Shown here: positions 4,868-5,587 of the stretch, piece after piece
Position numbering within the stretch: position 1 is the first letter of the stretch
Layout of the letters: every line of letters begins with the position of its first letter
Assembly: GCA_020062805.1 (NCBI GenBank)
Contig: JAGUVP010000305.1
Span: 1-5,587 of the forward strand
Length of the DNA: 5,587 bases
Reading direction: 5' to 3'
Origin: Candidatus Bipolaricaulis sp.
Lineage (GTDB): Bacteria; Bipolaricaulota; Bipolaricaulia; Bipolaricaulales; Bipolaricaulaceae
Translations under genes and position numbers: made by a program
The notes under the pieces: generated by a model
Told to the model about the DNA's origin: nothing
Seen by the model: the letters and a program-made list of their open reading frames with translations, nothing else
The model's database searches: none

Positions 4868-5587
4868 ATGCTCCCCGTGGCGCTCATCTTCCTCGTGTCC
4901 TGTGGGGCGACGATCCTCCTCACCCTGCGCCGGCCGTACCTCTACCTGCGGGCCCGGCGGCGGGAGGTGCGGGTGGAAACGTACTTCCTCGGGGCGCTCC
5001 TCGGCCCGATCCTCATCCTCGCCGGCGGGCTCCTCACCGGCCAGCAGGTGCTCGACGGCCTCAACGGCGAGAGCGGGCTGCAGCCGCTGGGGATCCTCAC
5101 CCTGTTCATCTCGATGGTGTTCATGAGCATCTTCCTCGACATCACCGGGTTCTTCGAGGCCTGCGCCCGGCTCGCCCTCCGCTACGCCAAGGCCGACGGA
5201 ACCCGCCTCTTCTTCGCCCTGTACGTCGTGGTGTCCGTGCTCACCGTGTTCACCTCGAACGACATCGTCATCCTCACCCTGACCCCGTTCGTCTACTACT
5301 TCGCCCGCCACGCGGGTGTGAATCCGAAACCCTACCTCGTGGCCGAGTTCTTCGCCGCCAACACGTGGTCGATGGCCCTCTACATCGGGAACCCGACGAA
5401 CATCCTCCTCGCCTCGCGGTTCGGGTTCACGTTCGTCGGGTACACGCGGTGGATGCTCCTCCCCACCCTCGCCGCCGGCGCGGTGAACGCCCTCCTCCTC
5501 TACCTCGTGTTCCGGCGGGAGATCCGCCGCCCGATCCGCCCCGTCGACCTCAAGCCGTCGGAGGCGATCACGGACCGGGCCGGGGCG
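4868..5587 (+). CDS. ArsB/ion-transporter superfamily anion permease, 3' end cut by window
   Basis: The first 240 residues of an integral membrane permease are present; the frame is open to the window edge. ATG 4868 is preceded by GAAGAGG (4855-4861) at 6 bases, a fair Shine-Dalgarno site. Hydrophobic segments are seen at about 3-20, 38-57, 74-96, 112-129, 132-146, 158-183 and 195-215. VFTSNDIVILTLTPFVYYFA (127-146) and AEFFAANTWSMALYIGNPTN (159-178) resemble the conserved core of the ArsB/NhaD/SLC13 ion-transporter superfamily, in which the SND and NPTN segments form the re-entrant substrate or ion-binding region. The substrate could be arsenite, another anion, or Na+ in exchange for H+. No arsR, arsC or arsA gene is visible, so naming it arsB would overreach. 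It is divergent from the MATE gene, which may mean shared control. Confidence 0.88.
   Translation, partial: MLPVALIFLVSCGATILLTLRRPYLYLRARRREVRVETYFLGALLGPILILAGGLLTGQQVLDGLNGESGLQPLGILTLFISMVFMSIFLDITGFFEACARLALRYAKADGTRLFFALYVVVSVLTVFTSNDIVILTLTPFVYYFARHAGVNPKPYLVAEFFAANTWSMALYIGNPTNILLASRFGFTFVGYTRWMLLPTLAAGAVNALLLYLVFRREIRRPIRPVDLKPSEAITDRAGA

Noticed and set aside
4868..5587. Arsenic resistance operon
   Set aside because: The permease belongs to the wider ArsB/ion-transporter superfamily, but no arsR, arsC, arsA or arsD is visible, so an arsenic role is not supported here.

Overview
The window comes from a GC-rich bacterium with tightly packed genes. Several neighbours overlap or are separated by only 2 to 7 bases, and strong Shine-Dalgarno sites such as GGAGGTGA and AAGGAGG precede some starts. 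Nothing in it fixes the species. An uncultivated or thermophilic GC-rich lineage is possible, but that is a guess.

Layout. Positions 1-2971 (+ strand) form a run of five co-directional genes: the 3' end of a probable M16-family zinc peptidase, coaD (phosphopantetheine adenylyltransferase), an M29-family metallo-aminopeptidase, a short-chain dehydrogenase/reductase, and a small cysteine-rich DUF3795-type protein. Every junction is an overlap or a 2-base gap, so this is very likely one operon with translational coupling. Its promoter lies before the window. Positions 2979-4385 (- strand) hold a complete MATE-family efflux transporter, convergent with the operon and only 7 bases from it. Positions 4868 to the right edge (+ strand) hold the first 240 residues of an ArsB/ion-transporter superfamily permease, cut by the window end.

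The 482 bases between the two divergent transporter genes (4386-4867) contain no gene I can support, but they do have structure. There are two divergent promoter-like elements whose -10 boxes sit in the two arms of an 8-bp inverted repeat. There are also two REP-like palindromes in opposite orientation, each with a GTAG head, an 8-bp perfect stem and a 5-base loop. Other hairpins are present, one of them just before the ribosome binding site of the permease.

Functionally, the left operon combines one essential cofactor gene (CoA synthesis) with two metallopeptidase genes, an oxidoreductase and a probable metal- or redox-binding small protein. No shared pathway is evident, so co-transcription rather than joint function is the safe reading. 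The right half is a divergent pair of membrane transporters. I found no clearly new gene system. The most noteworthy signals are the REP-like pair and the symmetric divergent promoter region.
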